DNA of 64,000 bases, from the NCBI GenBank assembly GCA_024734495.1, contig JALMQS010000073.1:750284-814283 (forward strand). The letters run 5' to 3'. The notes under the pieces were generated by a model. The model made no database searches, was not told the DNA's origin, and worked only from the letters and a program-made list of their open reading frames with translations. The stretch comes from Forficula auricularia. Taxonomy: Eukaryota; Arthropoda; Insecta; Dermaptera; Forficulidae. The number at the start of each line of letters is the position of its first letter. The stretch's first letter is position 1. Below are positions 1 through 12,152 of this stretch, piece after piece. The position numbers and the translations under genes are program-made.

Positions 1-494
1 ATAACATCACTGAAAAAATAAAAATAAAAATAATTTTTATAAAAAAAATAAAACCGACTTCAAAAAATTAAATGCAACAAATAAAATAATAATAACTTAA
101 AATTAAAAAAAATACACTAAAAGGTATAAAATAATTATATAATACTAGCTGAACCCGGCGTGCCGCCGGCACGCCGGTCCCAGCTAGGCCCTCCGGGCTG
201 GTTGCCCTGGCGGGCAGCGTCTCGGAATGGAAGTATAAGGTCTCCAAAATTGACTATCTTTTATGTAAATTGTTTTTTTTTTTGGATCAATTATCGAGCG
301 GGATAAAAAATGATTAAATTACTAAAATTACTATAAAAAAATAGGGGTTGGTGATAGAAGTGTCAAAAATTTAGGGTTGTATGTATTTTTTAATGCCACA
401 TTATAAAAAAAAATCGGTTGTCTGTAAAGTCGGTGTACTGACGATAGTTGAACGTGACAACGTCATAAGAAAATACTGATGGAATGGTATTTTC

Positions 495-724
495 TTATGA
501 CTTCATGAACTGGAACTCTCTCCCAGCCTCTATCTTTCCCAGCACCTATAATCTTCAAACCTTCAAAACCGGAGTGCATAGACACCTACGTCTACACCCT
601 CTCACTTAATCAACTTTCTCTTCTCTTCGGTAATGCAAGGGTCTTTCGAGATCCATAGGGCTGCATCTTTACTGGTGCACCCCTTCTTGCATTCGATTGC
701 ATTAAAAAAAAAAAAAAAAAAAAA
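495..724 (+). mobile_element. LINE 3'-end fragment (family 1, jockey/CR1-like)
   Basis: It encodes the last part of a LINE ORF (WNSLPAS...YNLQTFKTG) up to the stop near 608, then the family's 3' UTR and a poly(A) run at 704-724. The same end occurs at 19788 and 57740 (minus) and at 22046 and 58500 (plus). It is severely 5' truncated and abuts the Helitron helicase relic directly, so it inserted into that Helitron. Confidence 0.8.
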
Positions 725-1239
725 TTTCACAGCCAGTTTTGTTCCATTGCACAGTCGAGGTTGATTAATGTTACGCAGCATGATGACAACTGATCCTACT
801 TTTAACTGCAAATTGTGAGGTGGTAATCCAGGCAATTCCAGTGAATTTAAAAACTCAGTGGGATAGTTGACTACGTCATCCTGGTTTATAACGGTGTCGA
901 CTGATTTGAAGGAAACCAACTGTCCCGGAAGAAAATTCTGAATGGTCGCATTGAGATCCTCGACATCTTTATTTTTCGCCGCCAATATTGTTCACCCAGC
1001 CAATTATGGTTATTGAACTGTTGCGCTATATATGGGAAAACACGCTGAATAAGCTCCTCTTTTGAGTCTGTGAATTGACAGAAATCTATGGGTAATGTGA
1101 TGAATCCGGTCGAGGTGTCCACTGCGACTTTATTATTTCCAATGTCTAACAACTGCTTCGCAAACACAATTGCAGTTTCATCTTGTTGCAAAAATACTCG
1201 CATGTTAGTTGTTAATTGGAGTGTCTTTACGTACCGCCA
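725..1239 (-). pseudogene. Helitron helicase (PIF1-type) C-terminal fragment
   Basis: Minus-strand translation gives the C-terminal part of the Helitron Rep/helicase protein, the superfamily 1 PIF1-like helicase that moves rolling-circle transposons. Visible blocks, in order: KTLQLTTNMR, FAKQLLDIGN, ITLPIDFC, EELIQRVFP, then NQDDVVNYPTEFLNSLELPG, LPPHNLQLKVG, VIMLRNINQPRLCNGT. The first part (about 1239-991) and the second (985-725) are in different frames, so a frameshift or small deletion lies near 988. The Walker A and Rep regions are absent. The 3' end is cut by the LINE poly(A). The match to Helitron helicases rests on motif recognition. Confidence 0.85.
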
Positions 1240-1858
1240 CAATAATATATATATAAAATATATATATAGATAACAATTATAATCCAAAACATTCGTCTAT
1301 CCACCTCCAGAGAGCGCTGGTGTCGTTGGTACCAAATTTGAATTTATTTTATTTTATTTTTATTTAATTCCGAGCATTTTCATATTTTTTTACCTTTTAA
1401 ACCTTCTCTGGACTTCCACAAATAATTCAAGAGCAAAATTAGCCAAATCGGTCCAGCCATTCTCGAGTTTTAGCGAGACTAACGAACAGCAATTCATTTT
1501 TATATATAGAGATAATATATAATTATATAATTTAGTAACAACTAAACGACGAAATATTAACATAAAATTACTTTTTGAAGTCGGTGCCAAAAATATATAT
1601 TTTATGAATCGCACTCGACGGATCTTACTTAGTACGTTTGGCGGGTTCGCTCGCTTATAGGTATAGTTTGTTTGGCACCGACTTCAAAAAGTAAATTCTT
1701 GTTAATATTTCGTCGTTTAGTTGTAACTAAATAAGATAATTATTTTATATATTTTAGTGTATTTTATTTGATTTTTAAGTTATTATTATTTTATTTGTTG
1801 CATTTAATTTTTTTGAAGTCGGTTTTATTTTTTTTTTTTATAAAAATTATTTTTTTCT

Positions 1859-3348
1859 AGTATTTTACAAGTAATTGCTTGAAGTTGAAAGTAAAGCATT
1901 TAGAGAAGAATTGCCAAGCAATATTGCTTAAATGGCTTAAGCATTATTTGAACTTTCTTTTAGTAAATAATACTATGTATGAATTTCTATAACTATACAT
2001 AGTTCAAACAAAAAAATATTTTTATATTTCTTATCTTGAAAAATATTAATTCCATTTTTGGCTAACAATCAAGAAATATCTTTCATAATTTCTCGGACAC
2101 TTGCAAAAAACTCACGGAGCACCGGTTAAGAACCACAGCAGTAGAGAGAAATACTTCTCAAATATTATTTTTATGAAGTTAACTATACCTATAGGTATCA
2201 TTTTTTCCTCCTTAAGACTTTGATTTCTATTATTTTATTAAAATAGTTTTAACCATTTATAACATATTAAAAAAAACTAAAGAAAAACACTATTTTTTCC
2301 TTTATTACAATTATCTACATATATCTATATGTTATGTAATAAACATGAATCAATCAATAAGTTCTTAGGTATGTCTTTAAGTCATGACAGATTTTTTATA
2401 GTATAATAATTTTAAGAATAAGTAAGGAGAGATCATAGTTTGTTAAAAAATTGGGAGATAGTTGGAGAGAAAGATAACATAAAATATTAAGTAAGATAAA
2501 ATTTTAAAATTTTTTTAATAAAATACATCATTTTCCTTACTTTTTCTATACAACAATAAATATATATGTATATATACTTTTATGAATGAAAAGATAAAAG
2601 AGAAATATGAAATATAAATGTTTTTCAAAGTTTCTTAACAAATTTAATAATAAATGATTCTTTACAAAAAAGTATTTTATATAACAATTTATTATGAAGT
2701 TTTATCACGCCACCTTTATTGAAAAATCATAGTTGGCGTGTTTTATGATAAATTACTTAATAGTTCAGAGAATTAACTAATGATTCTTTCCTTTTTTCTT
2801 ACCATCATATGTTTTCATTTAAATTACTAAAGAAATATATATATATATATATCTAAACACGCAGATATTTAAATCGTGATCAATCATATTCATGATCATC
2901 ATCATTTGTAATTTTTTATTTTTATTTTTTATTTTGTTTATTAAAAATGATTGATCATCAAGGGAAATGAAAGAATTAATTAACAGGCCCAATGAATGTA
3001 AATGAGGTGTTAGAGGGTTAAGGGGTTGAAATTGGGTGTGGAGTGTAGAATAGGGAGAATGAAAGTGCTATAGTGGATATTTATTTATAGTCGACTAAAC
3101 ACCAGCTTAAAATTCGAGCATCAACAGAACGTAATATGGAACGCCTTTTGATGAGGCTGCCTATATGCCATATATTTTGAAATAAATTATTGATTTTTTT
3201 GGATTAAATAAATACGTTTTATATATAAAAATAATCTCACAACATTTATTAAATATCCAAACGTTTCAGTAGAAATCCTCTCCTTATCAATGGAAATTTG
3301 AAAAAATAGTTGGTTTAAGAAAATTGCTTTATAATTCTCTCTATAACA
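1859..3348. other. AT-rich stretch without recognisable genes
   Basis: Long A and T runs, stop codons in every frame and a short (TA)n run near 2838-2856. I see no coding, RNA or transposon end here. Confidence 0.6.
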
Positions 3349-3679
3349 GTGTTTCCCAAGGTCCACGCCCCTTAGGTAGAAAATTTGATTGTTAAGGGGT
3401 GGGGGGCGGGGGGTCAATTAAAAATGGGCTCGTCTAGATAAATATAAAAATCTATAAATTTAGTTACCCATAGGTATTTGAAAAAATAAATGTAAACAAA
3501 ATTTGATAGTAAAGTATCTTCAGCAATATATAAAATTCCCTTAAATCCCTATATGTAGAACCATACAAAATACAAATCAACAAAATTTCGTTTTTGTAAT
3601 TATATTTATATAATAATAATTCATTTTTAGTATAAAAAAATATGTATATGTTACATGGGCGACATAAGAATAATAGAAA

Positions 3680-3804
3680 GGGTCTTTAAAATCTTTAAAC
3701 ATCTTTATCTCCGTAAATAATGGTTTGATAGTCTTAAAACAATCAAATTTATAAAAAAAAAATTGTCTTTAAAATCTTTAAACATCTCTATCTCCGTAAA
3801 TAAA
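3680..3804. repeat. Short direct repeat pair
   Basis: A block of about 39 bases beginning GTCTTTAAAATCTTTAAACA occurs at about 3680-3718 and again at 3766-3804. Noncoding. Confidence 0.6.
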
Positions 3805-3814
3805 TTTTTCTATT

Positions 3815-5035
3815 AACACATATTGGATATAACCCGGTCTGTTCGAAGCCTAAAACTGTTCTAATTTTGCCAAAAATTAGCTAATAAATACATGATCTGA
3901 GTGTAGAAGTGGTTATTTTGAACATGAAGAGCCAACGCTTTTATATTATATGTATTTATTTAAATGTATGGTACATTTATTTATTTATCAAAATAAGAGC
4001 CAACACTTTTATTATTAGACAGATGTACGTGTATGGAAATTTCTCTAACACTCATTAAAGTAAAATTTATTTTCTACTTTTTACAGCATTCTGAAATATT
4101 TATAATGATTTTTATTTTTTATTTTTTTTTAATGTAAGAATAATCTAATATTATAAGTAAGCTACCAAGTTGTTTTCGTAAAATTCACTCGATATTTGAT
4201 GGTTTGGCAGGTGAAAGATAATGAAAAGTACAAAAAAGAATAAAATTATTCATTAGAACTTGATTTTCTTTCTCTTAAAAACTGACATTTCGGAGAATTA
4301 TCTCTCCTTCTTCATGGTTTAAACGGACTAAGGAAGAAAGGCTATAATCTCTTATTCTCGACGCTTTTAACAGTGGTTGTTTCGTTGCAAAGTTTATCAT
4401 TAATTTCAACATAATTTTTCATTAAAATAAAACTTAGGAAAGGCAGTGTTGATTTATAGTGAAACATTTTTTAAATTATAATCAGTTGGTGTTTCAGAGT
4501 TTTAATTTTTCCAATTTACGAGTATATACCTACACTATACAATACTTAAATTTATTTTTAGATAATTGTTTTTTTTTTGTCTCCTTCCGAAACAATGTAG
4601 TATGTATATCATAAAATATACTAATAAATAATATGTCCTCAAATGTTTCCCTAATAAAAGCATTATTTTATATAAATTGTATAGGTTTTGTCAAAAATTC
4701 ATCTTCTCAAATATTTCTGTTATATTTAAATTGTTTTTTTTTTTAGAACATGCCAATGATGCTAAATGGAACGTGATCCGCCCTCTTTGTAATAAAAACA
4801 AAGCATCTCTCTTGCCTACAATATCATATCAGTGCATATAACGAAGCCAATGTGGCTTTATATGGGAAAAGCACCTGTGTCCTTTTGATCTTCTTTGGAA
4901 CAAATAAATGTAATTATTTCTTGATATTCCACTCATTTCATGAAGAGAACATTTAATAAATTGTTTTGATGAAGAAAATAATTTTTTATCCTAACAGTGA
5001 ATTACATATTCACTTTCACTTGGATATTATTAGAA
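3815..5035. repeat. Large inverted repeat, left arm
   Basis: This arm is the reverse complement of 7413-8852 with small differences. Shared stretches include the segment around 4620-4860 against 7570-7830 and the GAGCCAACGC block near 3930 against 8490. The spacer is about 2.4 kb and holds MITE copy B. No intact ORF. It may be two copies of one unclassified element in opposite orientation. Confidence 0.8.
4276..4330 (-). ncRNA. Hammerhead-ribozyme-like motif
   Basis: On the minus strand the order is ATGAAGA (consensus CTGANGA, first base changed), a stem II of GGAGA/TCTCC, GAAAT, then GTC. The changed C and the GAAAT suggest a decayed copy. Its mirror copy in the right arm is at 8105-8155. 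Confidence 0.4.
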
Positions 5036-6183
5036 TAAACTTTTATCTTCCTACTTTGTTTTTTGATTATATAGGCCACATGTCTTGCTTCAATCAATTA
5101 ATTAATTAATGTGGCGCACAGTTTGGAAACTTCTGCTTTAGATAGTTTTTCTTGTTACCTGCAATTTTCAACCGTAATTTCTGATTCTAGATATTAAGAA
5201 ATCGGTTTCATTAGAAAATAAAATATTTTTGCATTAAAACATACTTCTTGCGTTCTTGGGTTATCATGGGTAAACTATCCAAAAACCCACACAAAACACA
5301 CATCCGCAAAGCACAAACGCGTCAATCAATCTTAACGGTTCAATATTCGAATTCTTGTTTGAATTATTCCATTGTTTTTACTAGTTCAAATATAAGTTTT
5401 GAAAAAAAATACTAATTTTTCTTCTAAGTTTAGTTAAAATTTAAAAAAAAACCTGATTTTCCCTTTATTTCTCCTAATTTACCTACTACGTATACTGAAT
5501 GATAAAGCGAGCTAGGATTCGTCAAGTGAATCATTTCAAGTGAGACATCAATACTCCCATAATACCTATTGAAACAAAATTACCATTTAAATTTCCTATC
5601 GCTAAATTAATTTGAAAATCAACCCATATCAATTCAGTGGGGCTTTAATTCAAGTTCTTTGACTACAAAGTATTAGCGCCTTTTTGACATGCTTTAACCA
5701 AAGGCTGCTTCTTAAAATACAAAATATCTATGAGTTTCAATTCATAAAATGTATTTATTTATTTTTTGAGAAAAACAAAACTGCAATATTAGCCACTCTG
5801 TAAATAATGATATAAAATTATTTCATAATAGATCTAGTTAACTCTCCATAAACCTACATAGGTACATATTATCTGTAAAATAGAGAGGAGATATTAATTT
5901 TTGAAAAGCACAATAAAATAGATTAAATTTGTTGAAAAATGGAAATAGCTGGAAAATACATTTTTTCAGATATGTATACTATATGTGAAGTATTTTATAT
6001 AAAAAAAATGGTTTTTATTTTAACAACAAATCTATTTTTGTGATCAAAAATACAGGTTTCCACTTGAAATAAAAAGGTTGGGCTCAATTACCGGTATATC
6101 CGGAAGTGGCTTCAAGGTATTTTATTAAAAAAACTAAAAAAATTAACAAATTAAATAAATAAAAATAAATCTAAGCCCAAAAA
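5036..6183. other. AT-rich spacer of the large inverted repeat, left part
   Basis: No gene or element end is supported except a possible transposon end near 5115-5141 that resembles a sequence at 7130-7155. The rest is low-complexity AT-rich DNA. Confidence 0.5.
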
Positions 6184-6592
6184 ACCGACTTCAAAAAAAT
6201 CAAATGCAACAAATAAAATAATAGGAACTCAAAAATAATATAAAATTAAAAGGTATAAAATAATTATCTAATTTAGTTACAACTAAACGACGAAATTTTT
6301 ACATAAAATCATTTTTTGAAGTCGGTGCTAAACAAACTATATAAGCGAGCTTACGCGATGTTGTCTTCATTACCCGCCTAAGTTAAGATCCGTAGAGTGC
6401 GATTCATAAAATGTTTATGTTTAGCACCGACTTCAAAAAGTGACTTCATGTAACAATTTCGACTTTTAGTTGTAACTAAATTAGATAATTATTTTATACC
6501 TTTTAGTGCATTTTATTTTATTTTTGAGTTCCTATTATTTTATTTGTTGCATTTAATTTTTTTGAAGTGGGTTTTATTTTTTTTCTAAAAAT
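6184..6592. mobile_element. Palindromic MITE, CCGACTTC family, copy B
   Basis: An uninterrupted copy of about 410 bp. Outer arms start ACCGACTTCAAAAAAATC and end in the complement, although the final GAAGTGGG differs by one base from GAAGTCGG. Inner arms carry AGTTACAACTAAACGACG and the GAAGTCGGTGC block. The centre includes AAGCGAGC. It lies in the spacer of the large inverted repeat. Confidence 0.85.
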
Positions 6593-6654
6593 TATCTTTA
6601 TTTTTCTCTTTTTAGTGACATAAACCGAAAAAATTTGAAATATATTCAAAAGGT

Positions 6655-7062
6655 CCCCCGTGAGGTTTGAATTTTTGATTTTCATAGAAAAATAAACTAT
6701 TAATTCCCAAGATATTATTATCGATTATAATATAAGAGTATTTAGAGAGCAAATACGATATTTGTTTTGATAAAAAGCAAAAAAATTTAACTTTGACACC
6801 CTCGAAAGAATCTGAAATATTTATATGCAAAGGGTCTCTCTCACCTGTGGTCTGAATTTTTGATTTTCATAGAAAAATAAACGATTAACCCTATTGCACT
6901 CGTAATGTCGCCGCACCGGCTGTACTGATGAAAATTCCGAGTTGGTTGGCATGGTAGCCTTCTCAAAAATAAATACGACTGCAAAGGGTTAATTCCCAAG
7001 ATATTATTATCGATTCTAATACAAGAGTATTTAGAGACCATATACGGTATTTGTTTTGATAA
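6655..7062. repeat. Two diverged direct repeats
   Basis: The sequence from TGAATTTTTGATTTTCATAG through AATTCCCAAGATATTATTAT to the TATTTGTTTTGATAA block occurs twice (about 6665-6772 and 6851-7062). The second unit has an extra insert of about 90 bases at 6888-6985. No ORF of note. Confidence 0.75.
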
Positions 7063-8104
7063 TATGTACTTTTATTTAGTGTTGGGCGCTACGGAAAAAT
7101 TTTAATTGAAAAATGGCGCCGTGACTCGGAAAGTTTTGGGAACCCTTGATCTAAAGTATATTTTTGAACTCTTAAAGGCTGAAGCTAATAAACTTAAATT
7201 TAGTAGAAAATTACGTATTATTTAAATTTGTGCCTAGTATAGTTTCAAATTTTTAGCTCACTGATAAAAAAAAATTGACAATTCTGCAAAATATGAGAGA
7301 GCGTGGCTTGCATTGGAGAAGTTATGACTCTATCCTCCAATAAATAATAATAGAATTAGAAGAAATTGTTCATTTTCGATGACATTTCAATACTTACAAC
7401 ATTCAACATTTATTCCAATAATATCCAAGTGAAAGTGAATATGTAATTCACTGTTACGATAAAAAATTATTTTCTTCATCAAAACAATTTATTAAATGTT
7501 CTCTTCATGAAATGAGTCGGAATATCAAGAAATAATTACATTTATTTGTTCCAAAGAAGATCAAAAGGACACCGGTGATTATCCCATATAAAGCCACATT
7601 GGCTTCGTTATATGCACGGATATGATATTGTAGGCAAGAGAGATGCTTTGTTTTTATTACAAAGCGGGCGGATCACGTTCCATTTAGCATCATTGGCATG
7701 TTCTAAAAAAAAACAATTTAAATATAACAGAAATATTTGAGAAGATGAATTTTTGACAAAACCTATACAATTTATATAAAATAATGCTTTTATTAGGGAA
7801 ACATTTGAGGACATATTATTTATTATTATATTTTATGATATACATACTACATTGTTACGGAAGGAGACAAAAAAAATAAAAACAATTATCTAAAAATAAA
7901 TTATATACTCGTAAATAGGAAAAATCAAAACTGTGAAACACCAACTGATTATAATTTAAAAAATGTTTCACTATAAACCAGCACTGCGTTTTCTAAGTTT
8001 TATTTTAATGAAAAATTATGTTGAAACCAATGATAAACTTTGCAACGAAACAAACACTGTTACAAGATTCGAGAAGAAGAGATTATAGCCTTTCTTCCTT
8101 AGTC

Positions 8105-8155
8105 CGTTTAAATCCTGAAAAAGGAGGGATAATTCTCCGAAATGTCAGTTTTTGA
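8105..8155 (+). ncRNA. Hammerhead-ribozyme-like motif
   Basis: CTGAAAA (one change from CTGANGA), a stem II from the AGGAG / CTCC strands, GAAAT and GTC follow in hammerhead order. It is the counterpart of the motif at 4276-4330. The changed core makes activity unlikely. Confidence 0.4.
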
Positions 8156-8530
8156 GAGAAGGAAAATCAAGTTCTAATGAATAATTTTATTCTTTATTAT
8201 ACTTTTCATTATCTTTCACCTGCCAAACCATCAAATATCAAATGAATTTTACGAAAACAACTTGGTAGCTTACTTATAATATTAGATTATTATAACATAA
8301 AAATAAATAAATAAAATAAAAATCATTATATTTCAGAATGCTGTAAAAAGTAGAAAATAAATTTTACTTTAATGTGTGTTAGAGAAATTTCCATACACGT
8401 ACATCTGTCTAATAATAAAAGTGTTGGCTCTTATTTTGATAAATAAATAAATATACCATACATTTAAATAAATATAAAATAAAAGCGTTGGCTCTTCACG
8501 TTCAAAATAACTACTTCTACACTCAGAACA

Positions 8531-8645
8531 TTTTTTTTTTTATGATATTGATGTGAGAAGGAGATACACCAGAAGGTCCATCCCCTAAAGGCCTGTATGG
8601 GCTGGCCCCTCCATCGTGAAAAGAACAGAGTAGAAGGAAAGAAGC
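8531..8645 (-). mobile_element. LINE 3' UTR fragment (family 2)
   Basis: A T run at 8531-8541, then a block containing GAGAAGGAG, CCATCCCC and CCATCGTGAAAAGAA, matches the 3' UTR of the family 2 LINE at 33926-34020. It is only the extreme 3' end. Confidence 0.65.
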
Positions 8646-8852
8646 CGGGATCACGAACCAAATCTCACAAAGTTAGATACGATCCAATATCCAATTTACT
8701 AAGTTTTTAGGGGCTTCGAGCAGTGGTAAATTCTCCGATCGATAAATTAGGTTTTTTAAATTTATCTCCCACATTAGCTAATTTTTGCCAAAATTAGAAC
8801 AGTTTTAGTCTTCGAGCAGACCGGGTTATATCCAATATGTGTTAATAGAGAT

Positions 8853-9484
8853 ATCTCTAATCGAAGTAGTACTGTATATACATATATATGTATAATGTAT
8901 ACAACTTATGAATTGGAGAAGTTGTATCAATCTGCCCTTTAGCGACTTTTTGCGGTTTATCAAGGCAATGTATAAAGAAGAACCGAGATAATGTTTAACA
9001 TTAACATGAAAAACTTTAGAGTTAAAGTAGTTGAGGCCTATTTATTTATTTTGTTATTTGAAACTATGAGAAAAGAAAAGAATAAAAAAATCCCCACTAA
9101 GAAACAAAAGTTTGGTTTCTTCGACTATTTATTTTAAAGACTTTCTATGTCTCGTCTATATTTTTTCTTTTTATTATTATTTTTCCTTTGAAACTTTTTC
9201 CTCAACTACAATTACCCTTTGGGTACTACTTTCTCGTTGCACTTATCCTTAACATTCTTTCGAAATAAAATAGTTTGTTCAGCTAAGAAAAAAAAATATC
9301 TTAGAAAAATAAAACTAAGGACTTAGAAAATTTTTCAATTTATAATTAAATCATTCAATTTTTCAACCATTTCTATTAGCGGAAATCAGCAATCGTTTGG
9401 TGAACAACAACATTTATCCCCATAAGAATATATGTAATTGTTATTCAAGGCTGCCAAGCGCCCCAATCGATTGCATTATACTAA
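8853..9484. other. AT-rich stretch without recognisable genes
   Basis: Only short fortuitous reading frames and homopolymer-rich DNA. I see nothing I can name. Confidence 0.5.
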
Positions 9485-9915
9485 ATATATTCGAGCTCTG
9501 TATATAATATAATATTAGAATAAATTAAAATTTCTTTAAAAGTAATAATTTATTTTCTTAAAAAATCCGAAAAATGAGAGGTAAGGGTGGACCTTTTCTA
9601 TCACTTCACCATTTTTGTAAGTGGTTCATAAATTTAATTTTTAGAGAGATATGAAAATAAATATTATATTCGAGCTCAGTATATAATATAATATTAGAAA
9701 AAATTAAAATTTCTTTAAAAGTAAAACTTTATTTTATTTAAAAAATCCAAAATGAGAGGTATAGGGGGACCCTTTTATCACTTTATCATTTTTGAAGTGG
9801 TTCATAAATTTAATTTTTAGGAGAGATATAAAAATAAATATTATTTTCGAGCTCTGTATATAATATTAGAATGAATTAAAATTTCTTTAAAAGTAAAAAT
9901 TTATTTTTCTTAACA
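9485..9915. repeat. Tandem repeat, about 178-bp unit, 2.4 copies
   Basis: TCGAGCTC marks the units at 9491, 9670 and 9847, giving periods of 179 and 177. Each full unit continues with TGTATATAATAT, a TTAAAATTTCTTTAAAAGTA block, an AATGAGAGGTA block and a TCATTTTTG...GTGGTTCATAAA block. The last copy is partial and ends close to the LTR element. Confidence 0.85.
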
Positions 9916-9936
9916 AGGGGGTCTACTCAAAACAGA

Positions 9937-10826
9937 ACGAGGGGGTGGGGGTTATTAAGGGGCAAGGGGGGTGAATGTAACTTATGTACTAGGGAAATTG
10001 GGCTTTATTTTATTACGTTAGTGTTAAATTAATCTGCTTCGCTATTTGTTGATGGGGTGGGTGTGTCCCTCAGTGTCTGATCCAAGTGGCACGTCCCTAA
10101 AATGGAGAATGAAATTTGAGGTGATGAGTGAAGGATGTAGGGAAATGGGCTTCCTGGTACTAATGCTATAAATAATGTTATACAGACCAGCGGTTATAGA
10201 GACAATGAGATGTTTTATTGATTGGTTGTACAATGCACTCTGTATCCGTATTGCAGGCGAAGTCCTGAGAGGAGCCTCCGGTGTGGGTGTGCTCGTTGTA
10301 TACTCCTTATACTCGAGGAATCAGCGCGTAGGTGTGCGTGTCGCGCCTCCGTGTGTGTAGATGTATATATATACAAGACAGTAACTCTCCTATTCACTCC
10401 TGGCTCTTGAAGTCAATCACGGCGGGACTTGATAGCCTCTCTCCTTTCAAAACTGCGGAGCTTGAATATAAAAGTATTGGTGTAGATGTCTTCTGTGCAC
10501 TTTGCTGGCAGTATATGCTCACTTGCTCGCCTCTCTGGAGACAAATCTGCGGAACTTGAATATAAGTATTTGTGTAGATGTATTCAGAGCAACCTCGATA
10601 TCAGTATATGTGCTCACTCTCTCTCCTGACAATGACTGCGGAACTTGCTCATGTCAATGCTCTTCTCTGTTGTTAATCACCGGTCATTGCTACGCTTTCC
10701 CAGAACTCATAAGTTTCCCTTGTTTGATGATTAATTGATTGCCTCAATTAGACTTAATTAGGAATAAAAATAAGAATTTAATTAATTATAAAAATAAATT
10801 ATGGTTCAATCCACAGGACCATTGCA
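9937..10826 (-). repeat. 3' LTR (minus-strand sense)
   Basis: Shares with 13624-14517 the run from ACGAGGGGG to CCATTGCA. It contains three direct repeats marked CTGCGG at 10453, 10547 and 10636 (period about 90), each with a TTGAATATAA or related block in the first two. In the minus sense these lie in U3, where such repeats can act as enhancers; that role is inference. Confidence 0.85.
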
Positions 10827-12152
10827 CCTCCGACGTTATGGTGAAGAAAAATGATTAATTATATTGAGATATTATAGGGATATTGATAGATACTTAATTC
10901 ATTTTTCTTTTGATACTTATTTATGGGGTATTTATTGGGGACAAAAATGCTCGATTATTTATTTATGTATCGGGGTTGCGGACAGACGGACTCCAGACTC
11001 ACCAGAACGCACGGTAACTCGAAAACGCATCGCCGAGACCTCACTCAATTCACCAGGGTATATATATTAATCATCCCAGATTCAGGGTGGGAACAATCAC
11101 ACGACTAACATGTTTATTATAGAGTATATTTATAGCGTTAAGTGAAATATTGATTCATTTGCGTCCACTTACCTCGAGACACACTAGATTTTCGAGCAAC
11201 AGGTAAAAAGGGTAGAAAATTATTTAATATGGAGGGGCAGAGGTGTATTTATGCTTATGGTTACTATGGGGTTTGTGTTTATGACACATGACACAAGGAA
11301 TTAGGAATATCTTCTTTTATTCGAATAATATTGATATTTGGGTTGTTATGATTCTATGGGATTAGGAATTAATAAGTGAGTGACCTGAGTAGAGAAGATA
11401 CAACGAAAATGCAAGCAAGAGCAGGATTTGACAACGATAAAATGAGTTTGCAATTTACAATAGATGGCAAAATATAATCGTTCAATACTACGCAATTGAC
11501 TTGATCACAATAGCATTGACAATTATAGTTTTTAATAATGACTGGTTTGACAAAACAAATAACAAGATAGATGATATCACTGGGGTACTCAAAATAGGGG
11601 ACTAAAATATAGTAATTATGTGTGGGAGGGTGAAGTGTAAATTTAATAGGGGATCTAAATTTTAGTTAATCGGGTACGAAATAAAAATAAAAACTAATGA
11701 CAAAATATAAAAATGAGGGCTCGATTGATTTTATAAAAGTGAATTTAATAGAACGGATTAATGTATTTGTCTATTTACTGCTTTTACTGGGAACGGATAA
11801 ATTAGTGATTTTAATGGTAAGCTATTAATAATAGATTTATTTAAACTGTGTGAAATAATATAATTAAGAAGTTAATGGGGACTGGTAAATTTATATTTTA
11901 TATAATGTGGGGTCTATGAAATTTTATTAGAATTAAGGCGGAGATTTTATTGAACAAATTATATATACAACATATGAAAGTAATAAGAAATGAATATGAT
12001 AGTGGGGGAGAAATAAATGGAACTTGGTTTGATTGTTATTTTTACATTTTTAAGGCGGATATCCGTGAGAAGACAATTTTCTTAGATTTCAAAGGGATCA
12101 ACAAAATATTTTCTTTTATTGATTTTAGCGTGTATGACTTCCGGGCGCGGCG
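10827..12152. other. Noncoding internal part of the LTR element
   Basis: It lies downstream of the gag-like ORF in minus sense, where pol would be expected. I cannot recognise any polymerase, protease or integrase motif in any frame. GGAGG next to the 3' LTR on the minus strand is the only, weak, polypurine tract. Confidence 0.6.

Larger units (their letters stand above)
145..1512 (-). mobile_element. Non-autonomous Helitron inserted in MITE copy A
   Basis: Read on the minus strand, the element starts TCTCTATATATAAAAATG (5' end at 1512), a start shared by many insect Helitrons. It ends with a GC-rich hairpin (157-175, stem GGCGTGCC) twelve bases before CTAG (148-145). The flanks are A before TC and T after CTAG, as expected for Helitron insertion between A and T. 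A helicase relic lies on the same strand near the 3' end, where the autonomous protein's helicase domain would be. A LINE 3' end lies inside at 495-724. The Rep domain is missing, so the copy is dead. Confidence 0.8.
30..1858. mobile_element. Palindromic MITE, CCGACTTC family, copy A (split by a Helitron)
   Basis: The outer arms (about 30-130 and 1740-1858) are reverse complements and carry CCGACTTCAAAAAA followed by an AAATGCAACAAATAAAAT block. A second inverted pair (about 1530-1590 and 1670-1735) surrounds the centre. Two other copies, at 6184-6592 and 17051-17515, have the same plan without the interruption. Removing 145-1512 leaves about 460 bp, close to those copies. No ORF. The superfamily cannot be assigned because the target duplication is unclear. 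Confidence 0.8.
7413..8852. repeat. Large inverted repeat, right arm
   Basis: Reverse-complement partner of 3815-5035. It is longer because a LINE 3' end and flanking DNA (about 8531-8760) are inserted. That insertion postdates the duplication, since the left arm is uninterrupted at the matching place. Confidence 0.8.

Noticed and set aside
3349..7155. A hAT element bounded by CAGTGTTTCCCAAGG (3349) and GGAAACTTCTG (5141) or GGGAACCCTTG (7155)
   Set aside because: The flanking 8-mers match only partly (CTCTATAA against CTTTAGAT or ATCTAAAG) and the inner sequences of the ends are not convincingly inverted. A similar right-type end at 14545-14562 followed by CTCTATAA is suggestive but has no partner.
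10175..10738. Several overlapping frames of 60-78 codons in the 10.2-10.7 kb region, repeated at 13.9-14.3 kb
   Set aside because: They lie inside the two LTRs and overlap on both strands. Lower AT content and duplication explain them.
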